Source: an uncultured Flavobacteriaceae bacterium (lineage in GTDB: Bacteria; Bacteroidota; Bacteroidia; Flavobacteriales; Flavobacteriaceae). From it: a stretch of DNA of 43,955 nucleotides. Under the pieces are notes generated by a model. The model was not told the DNA's origin and did no database searches. It saw nothing but the letters and a program-made list of their open reading frames with translations. The stretch is taken from positions 1-43,955 of the forward strand of contig CANMSA010000029.1 in the NCBI GenBank assembly GCA_947500385.1. The letters run 5' to 3'. This document shows positions 25,800 to 34,565 of the stretch, in pieces (positions within the stretch are counted from its first letter, which is position 1; every line of letters starts with the position of its first letter). The translations under genes and the position numbers were made by a program.

Positions 25800-28004
25800 A
25801 TGACCAAAACGCTTTGCGTGCTTACGCTTTTAGTCGCTCTTACCGTCTGTGGTCAGTCATCCAACAAAACTTTTACGGTTAAGTATGTTTCAGAAATCCC
25901 AACAATTGACGGGGTTTTGGATGAGGCTATTTGGAAGACCGCCGAAAGTGCTAAGGACTTTCAACAGTATTTTCCTTCTGATTCCGTTTTGGCAGAACAG
26001 CCTACCGATATTAAAATGGTCTACGATGACACCAGTCTCTACATTGGCATTACGGTTAAATCGGCTGGTGATGATTGGGTGATATCTTCTTTAAAAAGAG
26101 ACTTTAGGGCGGGAGGCAGCGATAACATTAGTTTGTTGTTCGATACCTTTAACGATGGTACCAATGCCTTTTTGTTCGGGATCAACCCTTACGGGGTTCG
26201 GCGCGAAGCCCTTATTTCTGGGGGCGGGCAAGATTTACGTGGCTTTACTACCTCCTGGGATGTTAAATGGAAGGGAGAAGCAAAAATATTTGAGGGTTAT
26301 TATACCGCAGAATTGTCCATTCCCTTAACTTCCTTCAAATTTAAGGAAGGAGAGACCAAATGGCGTTTTCAAAGTTATCGCTTCGATCAGCAGACCAACG
26401 AACGAAGCGTTTGGTTTAAAGTTCCACAAAACCAATTGATTTTCAGTTTGGCTTTTATGGGCGATATGGTTTTTGAGAAGCCCTTGGGACGATCTAGAAC
26501 GCCACTCGCTTTGATTCCCTATATCAATGCGATTACGGAACGTGATTTTGAAATCGACGAAGGAAAATCGAATGTAAAGGTGGGAGGTGATGCAAAAGTA
26601 GCCATCGGAAATGGTATGAATCTGGATATTACCATTAACCCCGATTTTTCAAATGTAGAGGTCGATGACATTATTACCAACCTTACCCGTTTCGAAATCG
26701 GACTGCCAGAAAAAAGACAGTTTTTTATTGATAATAGTGATCTCTTCGGAAGTTTTGGAGGTGGTAGGGACGCCAACCCTTTTTTTTCCCGACGTATTGG
26801 TATCGCAAGTGATACCGCTGGGAATTCCATCGAAAATAGAATTTTGGGCGGTGTTCGGCTAAGTGGCAAATTGAACCAGGACTGGCGCCTTGGTTTTTTG
26901 AGCATCCAAACAGATGAAGATATCGTCAATGAGATTGCCTCCAACAACAACACCATGTTGGCCTTGCAGAAAAAAGTATTTGCACGGTCTAATATTGGAA
27001 TGTTCTTCATCAACCGACAATCGTTCGAAGACTACGACTTTATTGGTCGGGAAGACGAATACAATCGCGTCTTGGGAGTCGATTACAACCTCGCCTCTGC
27101 CGACAACAAGTGGGTGGGGAAGTTTTATACCCATAAATCGTTTCAACCAGATGATAGCAAAGGAAACTTCTCTTCCGGGGCCTTTTTGGGTCGTAATTCG
27201 AGAAGCTTCAATGTTTTTACCGATTGGGTCTATATTGATGAAGATTTTTCCTCCGACCTTGGTTTTATAAGACGTACCGATATCGTAAAAGGTGTGTTAC
27301 AGTTTCAAAAACTGTTTTGGCCAAAAAGTGAAACCATTAACAATTATAGTCTTGAATTGTTTCCGATAGTGACTTGGCGCCCTAAACTTGATTATCAAAA
27401 GACAGATCATGAAATCAATTTCAATGCCAATATGGAATTGCAGAACCAATCGGAGTTTGGTGTTGGTTTTACTAACACCTACACCTATTTAACGGCAGAA
27501 GATGATAATTTCGTGCCGGCAGGGGAAGAGAACGGGGTACCACTTCCCAATCTGCAAGGCTATGATTATAATAGCATAAATATGCAATACCGATCTAATC
27601 GAGCACAAGTATTATCTTACGGACTGTCTTCGACCATTGGGCGCTTTTTCAATGGTGATCGTTTTTCCGCCCGCGCAAGTCTGGCATTGCGTCTTCAACC
27701 GAAAGCTTTGATTTCGTTAGTGGTAAACTATGACCAGATCGCCTTACCAGACCCTTACCCCAGTGCAGACCTTTGGTTAGTAAGTCCCAAAGTAGATATT
27801 ACTTTTAGCAAATCAATCTTTTGGTCAACGCTAGTTCAGTATAGCAACCAACGGGATAACTTGGGAATCAATTCTAGATTGCAATGGCGTTTCGCTCCCC
27901 TATCCGACCTTTTCATCGTGTATAACGACAACTATTTTGTGGACCAATTTTCACCACGTTTCCGTTCTATCAACTTGAAATTCACATATTGGCTGAATAT
28001 CTAA
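25800..28004 (+). CDS. DUF5916 outer-membrane protein with CBM9-like domain
   Basis: A 734-residue exported protein. The signal peptide is about 1-19 (ending TVCGQ). Residues 25-225 form a CBM9-like beta sandwich (IDGVLDEAIWKTAESAKDFQQYFP and MVYDDTSLYIGITVKS). The remainder is the DUF5916 region, with GLPEKRQFFIDNSDLF and alternating aromatic strands ending in the aromatic FKFTYWLNI-like terminus, consistent with an outer-membrane beta barrel. The family is frequent in marine Bacteroidota and its substrate is unknown; binding of a polysaccharide or peptide has been proposed. It is a single gene with its own promoter box. Confidence 0.88.
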   Translation: MTKTLCVLTLLVALTVCGQSSNKTFTVKYVSEIPTIDGVLDEAIWKTAESAKDFQQYFPSDSVLAEQPTDIKMVYDDTSLYIGITVKSAGDDWVISSLKRDFRAGGSDNISLLFDTFNDGTNAFLFGINPYGVRREALISGGGQDLRGFTTSWDVKWKGEAKIFEGYYTAELSIPLTSFKFKEGETKWRFQSYRFDQQTNERSVWFKVPQNQLIFSLAFMGDMVFEKPLGRSRTPLALIPYINAITERDFEIDEGKSNVKVGGDAKVAIGNGMNLDITINPDFSNVEVDDIITNLTRFEIGLPEKRQFFIDNSDLFGSFGGGRDANPFFSRRIGIASDTAGNSIENRILGGVRLSGKLNQDWRLGFLSIQTDEDIVNEIASNNNTMLALQKKVFARSNIGMFFINRQSFEDYDFIGREDEYNRVLGVDYNLASADNKWVGKFYTHKSFQPDDSKGNFSSGAFLGRNSRSFNVFTDWVYIDEDFSSDLGFIRRTDIVKGVLQFQKLFWPKSETINNYSLELFPIVTWRPKLDYQKTDHEINFNANMELQNQSEFGVGFTNTYTYLTAEDDNFVPAGEENGVPLPNLQGYDYNSINMQYRSNRAQVLSYGLSSTIGRFFNGDRFSARASLALRLQPKALISLVVNYDQIALPDPYPSADLWLVSPKVDITFSKSIFWSTLVQYSNQRDNLGINSRLQWRFAPLSDLFIVYNDNYFVDQFSPRFRSINLKFTYWLNI

Positions 28005-28086
28005 ACTGCTTAAAAGTTAGTAGGCGCGAACCGCAAAATCCGCTCACATCCTTAAAAGAATTGGTCTTAAACAAACCCACCTGTAT

Positions 28087-28884
28087 ATGAAATACAAGCT
28101 CCTATGCTCCGATCTCGACGGGACCCTACTCGCAACTAAAAGTGATGTTTCTGCTTTTGCCGCTTCTGAGATAAGGCGTGTAAAAGATGCGATACGGATT
28201 ATTTTGGTGTCCGCACGAATGCCCAAGGCCATGTATTACATACAACAAGATCTAGGTATTTTGCACGAGCCGCTCATATGCTATAATGGTGCCTACATTC
28301 TTCACCAAAAGGTAGTACTGGCCTCAACAGAAATTAAAGCAGAGCATATTGCCGCGATTCACAGAATGGCCGCTCCCCTGGCAATCAATCTGGGCCTCTA
28401 TCACAAAGACGAGTGGTACGTTCCCGCGGACTCGGAACGGGTACAAAAAGAGATTCGCTACACCAAATCTGCGCCTGTTTTCAAAGGTACCGAGGCTACC
28501 ATTGAAGATTGGAAAAGAAGAACAATCGGGGCGCACAAGATCATGCTAATGGGTACCAAGGAAAGTGCCGATCAAATTCTACCGCAACTGGAAGAAACAC
28601 TGGGAGCGTATCTAAACCTATACCGTTCCAATGATACCCTTATCGAAATCGCCCCAAAATCCGTCTCCAAATTGTCTGCGATCCAACAGCTCTTAAAGGC
28701 CGATGAATCACTGAACGATGTTATCGCATTTGGCGACAATTACAATGATATTGAAATGTTACGACATGTGGGGTGTGGAGTAGCTGTTGGAAATGCAAGG
28801 GACGAGGTGAAGGCAATTGCCGACCATATAACACTGAACAATACCGCCGATGGGGTCGCGCACTTTATTAAAACACAACTCTAA
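28087..28884 (+). CDS. Cof-type HAD-IIB phosphatase
   Basis: A 265-residue HAD hydrolase. Motif I is SDLDGTLL with Asp9 as nucleophile and Asp11 as acid; motif IV is GDNYNDIEML from Gly216. The middle C2B cap (about 80-190) assigns it to the Cof/YbiV group, which dephosphorylates sugar phosphates, FMN or PLP with broad specificity. It is cytosolic and sits between DUF5916 and DUF819 genes with 82- and 49-base gaps; the DUF819 gene has its own promoter box. The natural substrate cannot be read from sequence. Confidence 0.9.
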   Translation: MKYKLLCSDLDGTLLATKSDVSAFAASEIRRVKDAIRIILVSARMPKAMYYIQQDLGILHEPLICYNGAYILHQKVVLASTEIKAEHIAAIHRMAAPLAINLGLYHKDEWYVPADSERVQKEIRYTKSAPVFKGTEATIEDWKRRTIGAHKIMLMGTKESADQILPQLEETLGAYLNLYRSNDTLIEIAPKSVSKLSAIQQLLKADESLNDVIAFGDNYNDIEMLRHVGCGVAVGNARDEVKAIADHITLNNTADGVAHFIKTQL

Positions 28885-28903
28885 AGATCGTGTAGGTTTT
28901 GCC

Positions 28904-28911
28904 TATATTTG
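28904..28911 (+). promoter_or_regulatory. Bacteroidota -7 box (TATATTTG)
   Basis: An exact TAnnTTTG match that places a start of transcription about 15 bases before the DUF819 ATG. A clear -33 element is not seen. Confidence 0.5.
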
Positions 28912-28933
28912 AAACATACGAAAACGTATTTTC

Positions 28934-30286
28934 ATGAATGAAACCGATCTTACCGGACCTTTGATTACCAACGATACCGTCGTTTTTGGTTTACTTGCCC
29001 TTTGTTTAGGATTTATTTTTTACACCTCGTCAATCAAAACCGGATTCTGGCGTAAATTTTATTCCATCGTTCCAGCGGTATTGATGTGTTATTTACTACC
29101 GGCCATTTTAACCAGTACCAATTTAATTTCAGATGACAGTTCAAACCTTTACTTTGTTGCCAGTAGGTACTTGCTTCCTGCCGCCTTGGTGTTGATGACA
29201 CTCAGCATTGACTTAAAAGCAATTGCCAATTTAGGGTCAAAAGCATTGATTATGTTCCTAACGGGATCTGCCGGAATCATCATCGGTGGTCCGATCGCCA
29301 TCCTGATTGTTTCAATCTTTTCTCCCGAAACCGTAGGGGGAAATGATTTTGATGCTACCTGGCGCGGGCTCTCTACCATTGCAGGCAGTTGGATCGGAGG
29401 AGGTGCCAACCAGGCAGCCATGTTAGAAATTTTTCAGTACAATCCGGAAAAATATGGGGGTATGGTCTTGATAGATATTGTCGTCGCCAATGTTTGGATG
29501 GCCATTATATTGCTCGGGGCCGGAAAAACAAAACGTATCGACAATTGGCTAAAGGCAGACACCTCTGCGATTGAGATGCTAAAAGTAAAAGTCACCGAAT
29601 TCACGGCCAAGATTACCAGGGTTCCCACCTTGCAAGATTATATGATATTGTTGTGCCTTGCTTTTACCACAGTGGGCATTTCCCATTTTGCAGGAAATCA
29701 CATCAGTACTTTTCTTACGACCACCTGCCCTGACATGTATACCAACATTCAAAGTGTACATAGGTTTGCAAGACCGATTATTGAATTGCTGGGTGAATTA
29801 TGTTATAGTGTGAGTGATAAGACGAGTTTTCTCTCTTTCTTGGGATCTAGCTTCTTTTGGATGGTGGTTATTGCCACTACGGTCGGTATCGGCCTATCTT
29901 TTACCAAAGCAAAGAACTACGAAGGGGCGGGAGCCAGTAAGATCGGAGGCATGTTCATCTACATTTTAGTCGCTACCATCGGAATGAAAATGGACCTTGG
30001 AAAAGTACTTGAAAACCCCGGATTGATTGCCGTTGGTTTTATATGGATCGCCATTCATGCCGGACTTTTGATTTTAGTGGCAAAGCTGATCAAAGCGCCC
30101 TATTTTTTTCTAGCCGTTGGCAGTCAGGCCAATGTGGGTGGTGCGGCTTCCGCTCCGGTGGTGGCAGCGGAATTTCATCCTTCCCTTACTTCCGTGGGTG
30201 TACTTCTGGCGGTGCTAGGATATGTTGTCGGTACCGGTGGAGCTTTGTTGTGTGCCTATCTCATGGAGGTAGCGTCGACGATGTAA
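28934..30286 (+). CDS. DUF819-family integral membrane protein
   Basis: A 450-residue protein with about ten to twelve hydrophobic helices. Gly-rich, small-residue blocks such as STIAGSWIGGGANQAAMLE and VGSQANVGGAASAPVVAAEF are repeated in the two halves, the inverted-repeat feature of DUF819 (YjcL-like) proteins, which are remote relatives of carboxylate and glutamate transporters. A transport role, perhaps for an anionic metabolite, is likely but unproven. It is complete, has its own promoter box and is followed by a gene-free stretch of about 550 bases. Confidence 0.87.
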   Translation: MNETDLTGPLITNDTVVFGLLALCLGFIFYTSSIKTGFWRKFYSIVPAVLMCYLLPAILTSTNLISDDSSNLYFVASRYLLPAALVLMTLSIDLKAIANLGSKALIMFLTGSAGIIIGGPIAILIVSIFSPETVGGNDFDATWRGLSTIAGSWIGGGANQAAMLEIFQYNPEKYGGMVLIDIVVANVWMAIILLGAGKTKRIDNWLKADTSAIEMLKVKVTEFTAKITRVPTLQDYMILLCLAFTTVGISHFAGNHISTFLTTTCPDMYTNIQSVHRFARPIIELLGELCYSVSDKTSFLSFLGSSFFWMVVIATTVGIGLSFTKAKNYEGAGASKIGGMFIYILVATIGMKMDLGKVLENPGLIAVGFIWIAIHAGLLILVAKLIKAPYFFLAVGSQANVGGAASAPVVAAEFHPSLTSVGVLLAVLGYVVGTGGALLCAYLMEVASTM

Positions 30287-30835
30287 GGTCAGGTGCATCC
30301 TCTGTTTAACCGTTGGTTACTGATGGAAAAACCATCAAACATCCTCCCAGGCTAGAAAAGCCATTCAATGATACTGCCTTTGGGCAAAACACTTGGCAAT
30401 CCCATAAGCCCGCCAATGCAATGATATGGTACCTGCAAAGAGTTGAACTATTCTACGCACCTGACTACATAAAGAGATGTTTGTAGCAAGGCATAGAATC
30501 CTTTATTGGGTTTTGCCCTATACATTGTTTGTTATCTTGTCGCCAGTCGGATCAAGCATTCAATTACCCCAAAAACTGCCAATAACGTTCGCATAGCAGT
30601 TTTTTATCGCCGTGCAAGGTGGAAATGTGCCACCTTCAACTTTAAAAGTATTGGTCGAACATATCAAAAGATTCAACCAGGTTTCCCGATGTAAGTGTAG
30701 TAATCAAGTAAAGTACAACTCCCCAAACCGCTTGTAAAACCCGCCGTCCATAATTGTTATTTCTGATGGTTTAACGCTATTGGGTATGGTAGAAAACAAA
30801 TAATTTCTGCATCTTTGCCTCACCAAAAACCAAAC
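30287..30835. other. Gene-free stretch with hairpins and short protein-like fragments
   Basis: No convincing gene is seen. It holds a small hairpin (TGATGG/CCATCA at 30321-30337) and a GC-rich hairpin (AAGGTGG/CCACCTT at about 30618-30638). A plus-strand frame without a start runs from about 30310 to 30486 and looks weakly protein-like; a 62-residue frame at 30506-30694 matches nothing recognised. It may be a decayed gene, an untranslated RNA or ordinary spacer. Confidence 0.4.
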
Positions 30836-31540
30836 ATGATACGAACTCTTCTATCGGCGGCCGTAGGACTGCTATTTATTGCCTGTAGCAATGGAACAAC
30901 GGATAAAACCATGCTGGTCTCCGGACAAGTTAAAGGGCTTAAAAAAGGAACGTTGTACTTACAACACCTACCGGACTCGGTCTTGGTAGTAGTCGATTCT
31001 TTAGAGATTGACGGCGATGGTAATTTTAGCTTTCAAACCGAGTTGGAAAGCCCTGAAATATTTTACCTCTACCTTGCTAAAAAAGATAACAACGATATTA
31101 ATGACCGTATTACCTTTTTTGGGGAACCGGGAACCATTACCATCAATACCAAATGGAATACCTTTGATAGCGATGCCAAAATAACGGGGTCAAAAACCCA
31201 TAAAATATGGGAAGAATACCGCAAGACCATGTCCAACTTCAACAAACGGAACCTAGCAATCATTCAAAACTCTATGAATGCAGAAACCCCGTTGGATTCC
31301 ATACAGCTCGACTCTCTGCAACGGGTCAGTGATAAAAATGCCAAGCGTGGTTATGCGTTCGCCATCAACTTTGCACTCAACAATAAGAACTCTTATCTGG
31401 CTCCTTATATCGCAGTGCATGAAATCTCGGACGCCAATCCCAAATACCTAGACTCTATCAATAAATCACTGACACCCGAGGTGGCCGGTTCGAAGTATGG
31501 GAAGGAGCTTGCGGAATTTTTAAAAGATTTCGAAAACTGA
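30836..31540 (+). CDS. DUF4369 lipoprotein
   Basis: A 234-residue lipoprotein beginning MIRTLLSAAVGLLFIAC, with the lipobox Cys at 17. The DUF4369 domain covers about 28-130 (VSGQVKGLKKGTLYLQHL and FSFQTELESPEIFYLYL). A helical region follows to the end. In Bacteroidota this domain is usually joined to a thioredoxin-fold domain of the TlpA/ResA type; here the protein stops before such a domain and no CxxC is present. It is probably anchored to a membrane in the periplasm. The later of two in-frame ATGs is chosen because it starts the signal peptide. Confidence 0.85.
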   Translation: MIRTLLSAAVGLLFIACSNGTTDKTMLVSGQVKGLKKGTLYLQHLPDSVLVVVDSLEIDGDGNFSFQTELESPEIFYLYLAKKDNNDINDRITFFGEPGTITINTKWNTFDSDAKITGSKTHKIWEEYRKTMSNFNKRNLAIIQNSMNAETPLDSIQLDSLQRVSDKNAKRGYAFAINFALNNKNSYLAPYIAVHEISDANPKYLDSINKSLTPEVAGSKYGKELAEFLKDFEN

Positions 31541-31564
31541 TTGTGGACCTTTGGTAGAAAGATA

Positions 31565-31600
31565 AAAAATGCCCCTGACGGTACCATCAGGGGCATTTTT
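31565..31600. terminator. Bidirectional rho-independent terminator
   Basis: A hairpin with 14-base arms (AAAAATGCCCCTGA and its complement) around an eight-base loop containing GGTACC. It lies between convergent genes ending at 31540 and 31620. Confidence 0.92.
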
Positions 31601-31619
31601 ACACGCAAAAGGGGCTGTT

Positions 31620-31889
31620 TTACCCCAGTTTGTTAATTTCTTCTACCAAACCCTGTGCTTTGCTTTCCAATTCTGCACGGACCGCGGTAAGGTGTTTTTT
31701 ACGATTTTCCACGGTACGGTCGTTGATTTTTTCGATCAGGTCATCAAAAGTTGCAATAGCACTGTCAATAATTTTACTCCCTTCTTTGGAATCGTATTTT
31801 CCATTGGCCGCTTCTACAATATATACGGCGTCCATCAAATCCCCGAGGACGTTGTTGACATTCTTTTTTAATTCTCTTATACTTGCCAT
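31620..31889 (-). CDS. Small helical conserved protein
   Basis: An 89-residue, almost wholly helical, charged protein (SIRELKKNVNNVLGDLMDAVYIVEA and TVENRKKHLTAVRAELESK). It has no signal peptide or enzymatic motif. Small proteins like this are widespread in Flavobacteriia with no assigned role. It has its own textbook promoter at 31908-31938 and a strong terminator, so it is a single-gene transcript and is probably well expressed. A coiled-coil partner protein is possible. Confidence 0.82.
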   Translation of the reverse strand: MASIRELKKNVNNVLGDLMDAVYIVEAANGKYDSKEGSKIIDSAIATFDDLIEKINDRTVENRKKHLTAVRAELESKAQGLVEEINKLG

Positions 31890-31907
31890 TCCTATTTAAT
31901 TTTAGGC

Positions 31908-31938
31908 AAAAATAGCCTTTTAGCCGTCTTGGTTCAAA
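31908..31938 (-). promoter_or_regulatory. Consensus Bacteroidota promoter
   Basis: On the minus strand TTTG (31938-31935), a 19-base spacer and TATTTTTG (31915-31908) match the TTTG-N19-TAnnTTTG housekeeping promoter exactly. It drives the 89-residue protein gene. Confidence 0.8.
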
Positions 31939-31987
31939 TGAATTGCACTTTTCTTAAGATTTCATGGCTTTAAAGAGAGCGCTCCTA

Positions 31988-32950
31988 CTAAATAGTTACT
32001 TCCAAGAGCTTGGCACCTTTGCTCTTTAAACGAATTTCTTGGGTGTCGGCGCCGACTAATAGCGTCTCTCCTTTTTTGATCGTTGCACTTCCCTCTTCGT
32101 TTTCAACAATGGCTTCTCCCCCAACGCACATATAAATGGTGAATGAATCCCGGCTTTCTACATTTTGCACTATATCTGCCGTTAGATCCATGTAATTGGT
32201 TGTAAAGTATGGACAGGCGACCATGTTATTCACTTGGTCGGGCTCATTCCCGTAAGCAACTTTGAAATCGTCTTTCTTTTCGTAATCGATCGCTTCCAGT
32301 GCTTGTTCGGTATGTAATTCCCTCAAATTGCCGTTCTTATCTCTTCTATTGAAATCAAAAACACGGTAGGTAACATCCGAGGTTTGCTGTATTTCGGCCA
32401 ACAATACTCCTGCCCCAATCGCATGAATTTTTCCAGTATTGATAAAAAAGGTATCGCCTTCCTTTACCTCCTCATAATTGAGCAAGTCGAGCAAGGTATC
32501 CTCTTCCAGACTCTTGGCATACTCTTCTTTCTCCACATCTTTGTTAAAACCGACAATGAGGTTCGCGCCTTCATCGGCATCCATAATATACCACATCTCC
32601 GTTTTACCAAACGAGTTATGGCGTTCCTTGGCCAAGGCATCGTTCGGGTGCAGCTGAATGGACAGATCCTGTTTTGCATCGATGAATTTTATCAAAATTG
32701 GAAAGTCTTTCCCGAACCGCTCCACCACACTTTTTCCCAATAATTTTTCCGCATCTTTATCAATGAGCGTCTGTAAAGAAGTACCCGAAAGGCTGCCATT
32801 GGATACTACGGACACATCACCGGCCACTGCAGAAAGCTCCCAGCTCTCTCCGGTTATTTCGCTCTCTATAGGTTTTCCCAGTACATCTTTCAGTTTTGTA
32901 CCGCCCCAGAGGCGTTCTTTCAAAATAGGTTGAAATTTTAATGGATACAT
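31988..32950 (-). CDS. manA: Mannose-6-phosphate isomerase, class I
   Basis: A 320-residue cupin-type zinc isomerase that interconverts mannose 6-phosphate and fructose 6-phosphate. Zinc-site elements are SIQLHPND with His101, KTEMWY with Glu118, and TGKIHAIGAG near 175. KERLWGGTKL at the N terminus is typical. It feeds GDP-sugar synthesis for glycans or mannose catabolism in the cytosol. It is shorter than E. coli ManA but matches the Bacteroidota/Firmicutes form. It lies 27 bases after the peroxiredoxin gene. Confidence 0.93.
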   Translation of the reverse strand: MYPLKFQPILKERLWGGTKLKDVLGKPIESEITGESWELSAVAGDVSVVSNGSLSGTSLQTLIDKDAEKLLGKSVVERFGKDFPILIKFIDAKQDLSIQLHPNDALAKERHNSFGKTEMWYIMDADEGANLIVGFNKDVEKEEYAKSLEEDTLLDLLNYEEVKEGDTFFINTGKIHAIGAGVLLAEIQQTSDVTYRVFDFNRRDKNGNLRELHTEQALEAIDYEKKDDFKVAYGNEPDQVNNMVACPYFTTNYMDLTADIVQNVESRDSFTIYMCVGGEAIVENEEGSATIKKGETLLVGADTQEIRLKSKGAKLLEVTI

Positions 32951-32977
32951 ATTTTTACGATTTGCACTAGTTCCCTA

Positions 32978-33430
32978 TTAATTTGATTTCTGCAGCGCCT
33001 TTAGTGCCCTGCGCATATGTTCTGAAGCATTGATGCTATTAAAGGCCATAATCAGCTTACCCTCTTTGTTTACAACAAAGGTCTCCCTACCGGGAACCAA
33101 TAGGAGGTTATTAGCTACCTTGAACAGTCTTCGCACTTTTTTGTCGGTATCTGCCAACAGCACAAATGGAAGGTCGTACTTGGAAGCAAATTTACGATGT
33201 GTTTTTTCAGAGTCTGCGCTAATACCGATGACTTCCGCCCCTAAATCGGTGAAAGCCTCGTAACTATCCCTGAACTGACAGGCTTCCTTAGTGCAGCCAG
33301 GAGTGTTATCCTTGGGGTAAAAATAAATAACCATCGCCTTTTTACCGACCAAATCATTACTATGAAAAAGTTTCCCGTCTTGGTCTTTTAACGAAAATGC
33401 CGGGACGGTACTTCCTACTTTCAGCCCCAT
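32978..33430 (-). CDS. bcp: Thioredoxin-dependent peroxiredoxin (BCP type)
   Basis: A 150-residue peroxiredoxin of the BCP/PrxQ group. The peroxidatic Cys46 is in NTPGCTKEAC, and the second Cys51, five residues later, is the typical resolving residue of this class. It reduces hydrogen peroxide and lipid or alkyl hydroperoxides in the cytosol with thioredoxin. Its start codon overlaps the last base of queD, so translation is coupled. It is full length. Confidence 0.95.
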   Translation of the reverse strand: MGLKVGSTVPAFSLKDQDGKLFHSNDLVGKKAMVIYFYPKDNTPGCTKEACQFRDSYEAFTDLGAEVIGISADSEKTHRKFASKYDLPFVLLADTDKKVRRLFKVANNLLLVPGRETFVVNKEGKLIMAFNSINASEHMRRALKALQKSN

Positions 33431-33840
33431 TAATCTCCTTTATAGGTTACAAAATTCCGAGGCGTTTCATAAAGTGTCACCTCAAGTGTTTTATCGGCAG
33501 CGATATGTCGGCGTAGCTTATTCCATATTACCACAGCAATATTTTCCGCTGTTGGGTTCAATTCTTTGAATTCGGGCACCTCAATATTGAGGTTCTTATG
33601 ATCCAAAGCGTCCTCTACCTCACTTTTTATTAAGTCTTTTAGCACTTTCATGTCAATCACAAAGCCGGTTTCGGGATCTATCTCACCGGTGGCGCTTACT
33701 ATCAACTCATAATTGTGGCCATGAAAATTTGGGTTATTGCATTTACCGAAAACCGCATTGTTCTTTTCAAAACTCCAATCGGGCCGATACAATCTATGCG
33801 CCGCATTAAAATGGGCCCTTCTGCTTACTTTTACCTTCAT
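33430..33840 (-). CDS. queD: 6-carboxytetrahydropterin synthase family (QueD-like)
   Basis: A 136-residue QueD/PTPS-family enzyme. Zinc ligands are His15 (HFNAAHRL), His40 and His42 (FHGHNYE), and the catalytic Cys34 lies in FGKCNNPN. A late Glu in EVTLYETP is conserved. QueD converts dihydroneopterin triphosphate to 6-carboxytetrahydropterin for queuosine and other deazapurines; related enzymes make tetrahydrobiopterin precursors. The gene overlaps idi by four bases (ATGA) and bcp by one. The queuosine route is the more likely one, but neighbours do not settle it. Confidence 0.9.
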   Translation of the reverse strand: MKVKVSRRAHFNAAHRLYRPDWSFEKNNAVFGKCNNPNFHGHNYELIVSATGEIDPETGFVIDMKVLKDLIKSEVEDALDHKNLNIEVPEFKELNPTAENIAVVIWNKLRRHIAADKTLEVTLYETPRNFVTYKGD

Positions 33841-34367
33841 GCGATGGTATTTTGGGTAAGATGGGAATAAAACTTTTCAAATATTATTTTAAACCAGGCC
33901 GTATAACTCTCAGAGTTATTGGCCATGTCTTTCTTCACTTCGGCAGGCCTCATCCACTTCCAATCGGCCACTTCTTCCGTATTGATTTTCGGGGAATCCT
34001 CATACTGGCCTATCATCACATGATCTAATTCGTGTTCAGTAAGGCCATTATCAAATGGGGCCTTGTAGACAAACGAAAACAACTCTTTCAAATCGGTTAC
34101 AAAACCCATTTCTTCTTGCAATCTTCTTTTTCCGGCTTCCAAGTTACTTTCTCCGGAACGCTGATGACTGCAACAGGTATTGGTCCAAAGCAAAGGGGAA
34201 TGATATTTATGCGCGGCCCGCTGCTGTAACATGGTTTCCCCTTTTTCATTCATTATAAAAACAGAAAAAGCCCTGTGCAGCAACGCCTTTTCATGCGCTT
34301 CCATTTTTGCCATGGTCCCGAGTTCTTCGTCTTGCTCGTTTACCAGTATTACATGTTCTTCTTTCAA
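33837..34367 (-). CDS. idi: Isopentenyl-diphosphate delta-isomerase, type 1
   Basis: A 176-residue Nudix-fold IDI. The catalytic Cys66 is in NTCCSH, the Nudix-like block is AGKRRLQEEMGF, and the second conserved acidic block is EHELDHVMIG near 111-120. It interconverts IPP and DMAPP for isoprenoid synthesis in the cytosol. Length and motifs match the type 1 enzyme. It is the first gene of a tightly overlapping group with queD and bcp, and a -7 box lies upstream at 34414-34421. Confidence 0.93.
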   Translation of the reverse strand: MKEEHVILVNEQDEELGTMAKMEAHEKALLHRAFSVFIMNEKGETMLQQRAAHKYHSPLLWTNTCCSHQRSGESNLEAGKRRLQEEMGFVTDLKELFSFVYKAPFDNGLTEHELDHVMIGQYEDSPKINTEEVADWKWMRPAEVKKDMANNSESYTAWFKIIFEKFYSHLTQNTIA

Positions 34368-34413
34368 ATTACTATCTTTTTCATAAGGAAACTACGATAT
34401 TTCCCAAGCAACG

Positions 34414-34421
34414 CAAAAATA
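34414..34421 (-). promoter_or_regulatory. Bacteroidota -7 box (TATTTTTG) before idi
   Basis: On the minus strand TATTTTTG matches TAnnTTTG and lies about 47 bases before the idi start. No -33 TTTG is seen at the usual spacing. Confidence 0.5.
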
Positions 34422-34500
34422 ACACCTTTCCGTCTAATATTGCCGAGGCACTTCCAAATTATACGGTTGTCTGTAATTGGTTCTTCGTTTTTGCTGCCAC

Positions 34501-34539
34501 AAAAAAGAAAAACGCCTTAAGACAATTGCCTCAAAGCGC
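34501..34539 (-). terminator. Rho-independent terminator of the 1164-residue T9SS cargo gene
   Basis: On the minus strand GCGCTTTGAG and CTTAAGGCGT pair with three G-U pairs around a short loop and are followed by a T-rich run. It lies 27 bases after the stop codon at 34566. Confidence 0.7.
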
Positions 34540-34565
34540 TTCGTTGGTGGTTATGTAATTAGGAA

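Noticed and set aside
30506-30694. 62-residue plus-strand frame as a gene
   Set aside because: It has no recognised motif and an erratic composition, and no promoter box or clear start lies before it.
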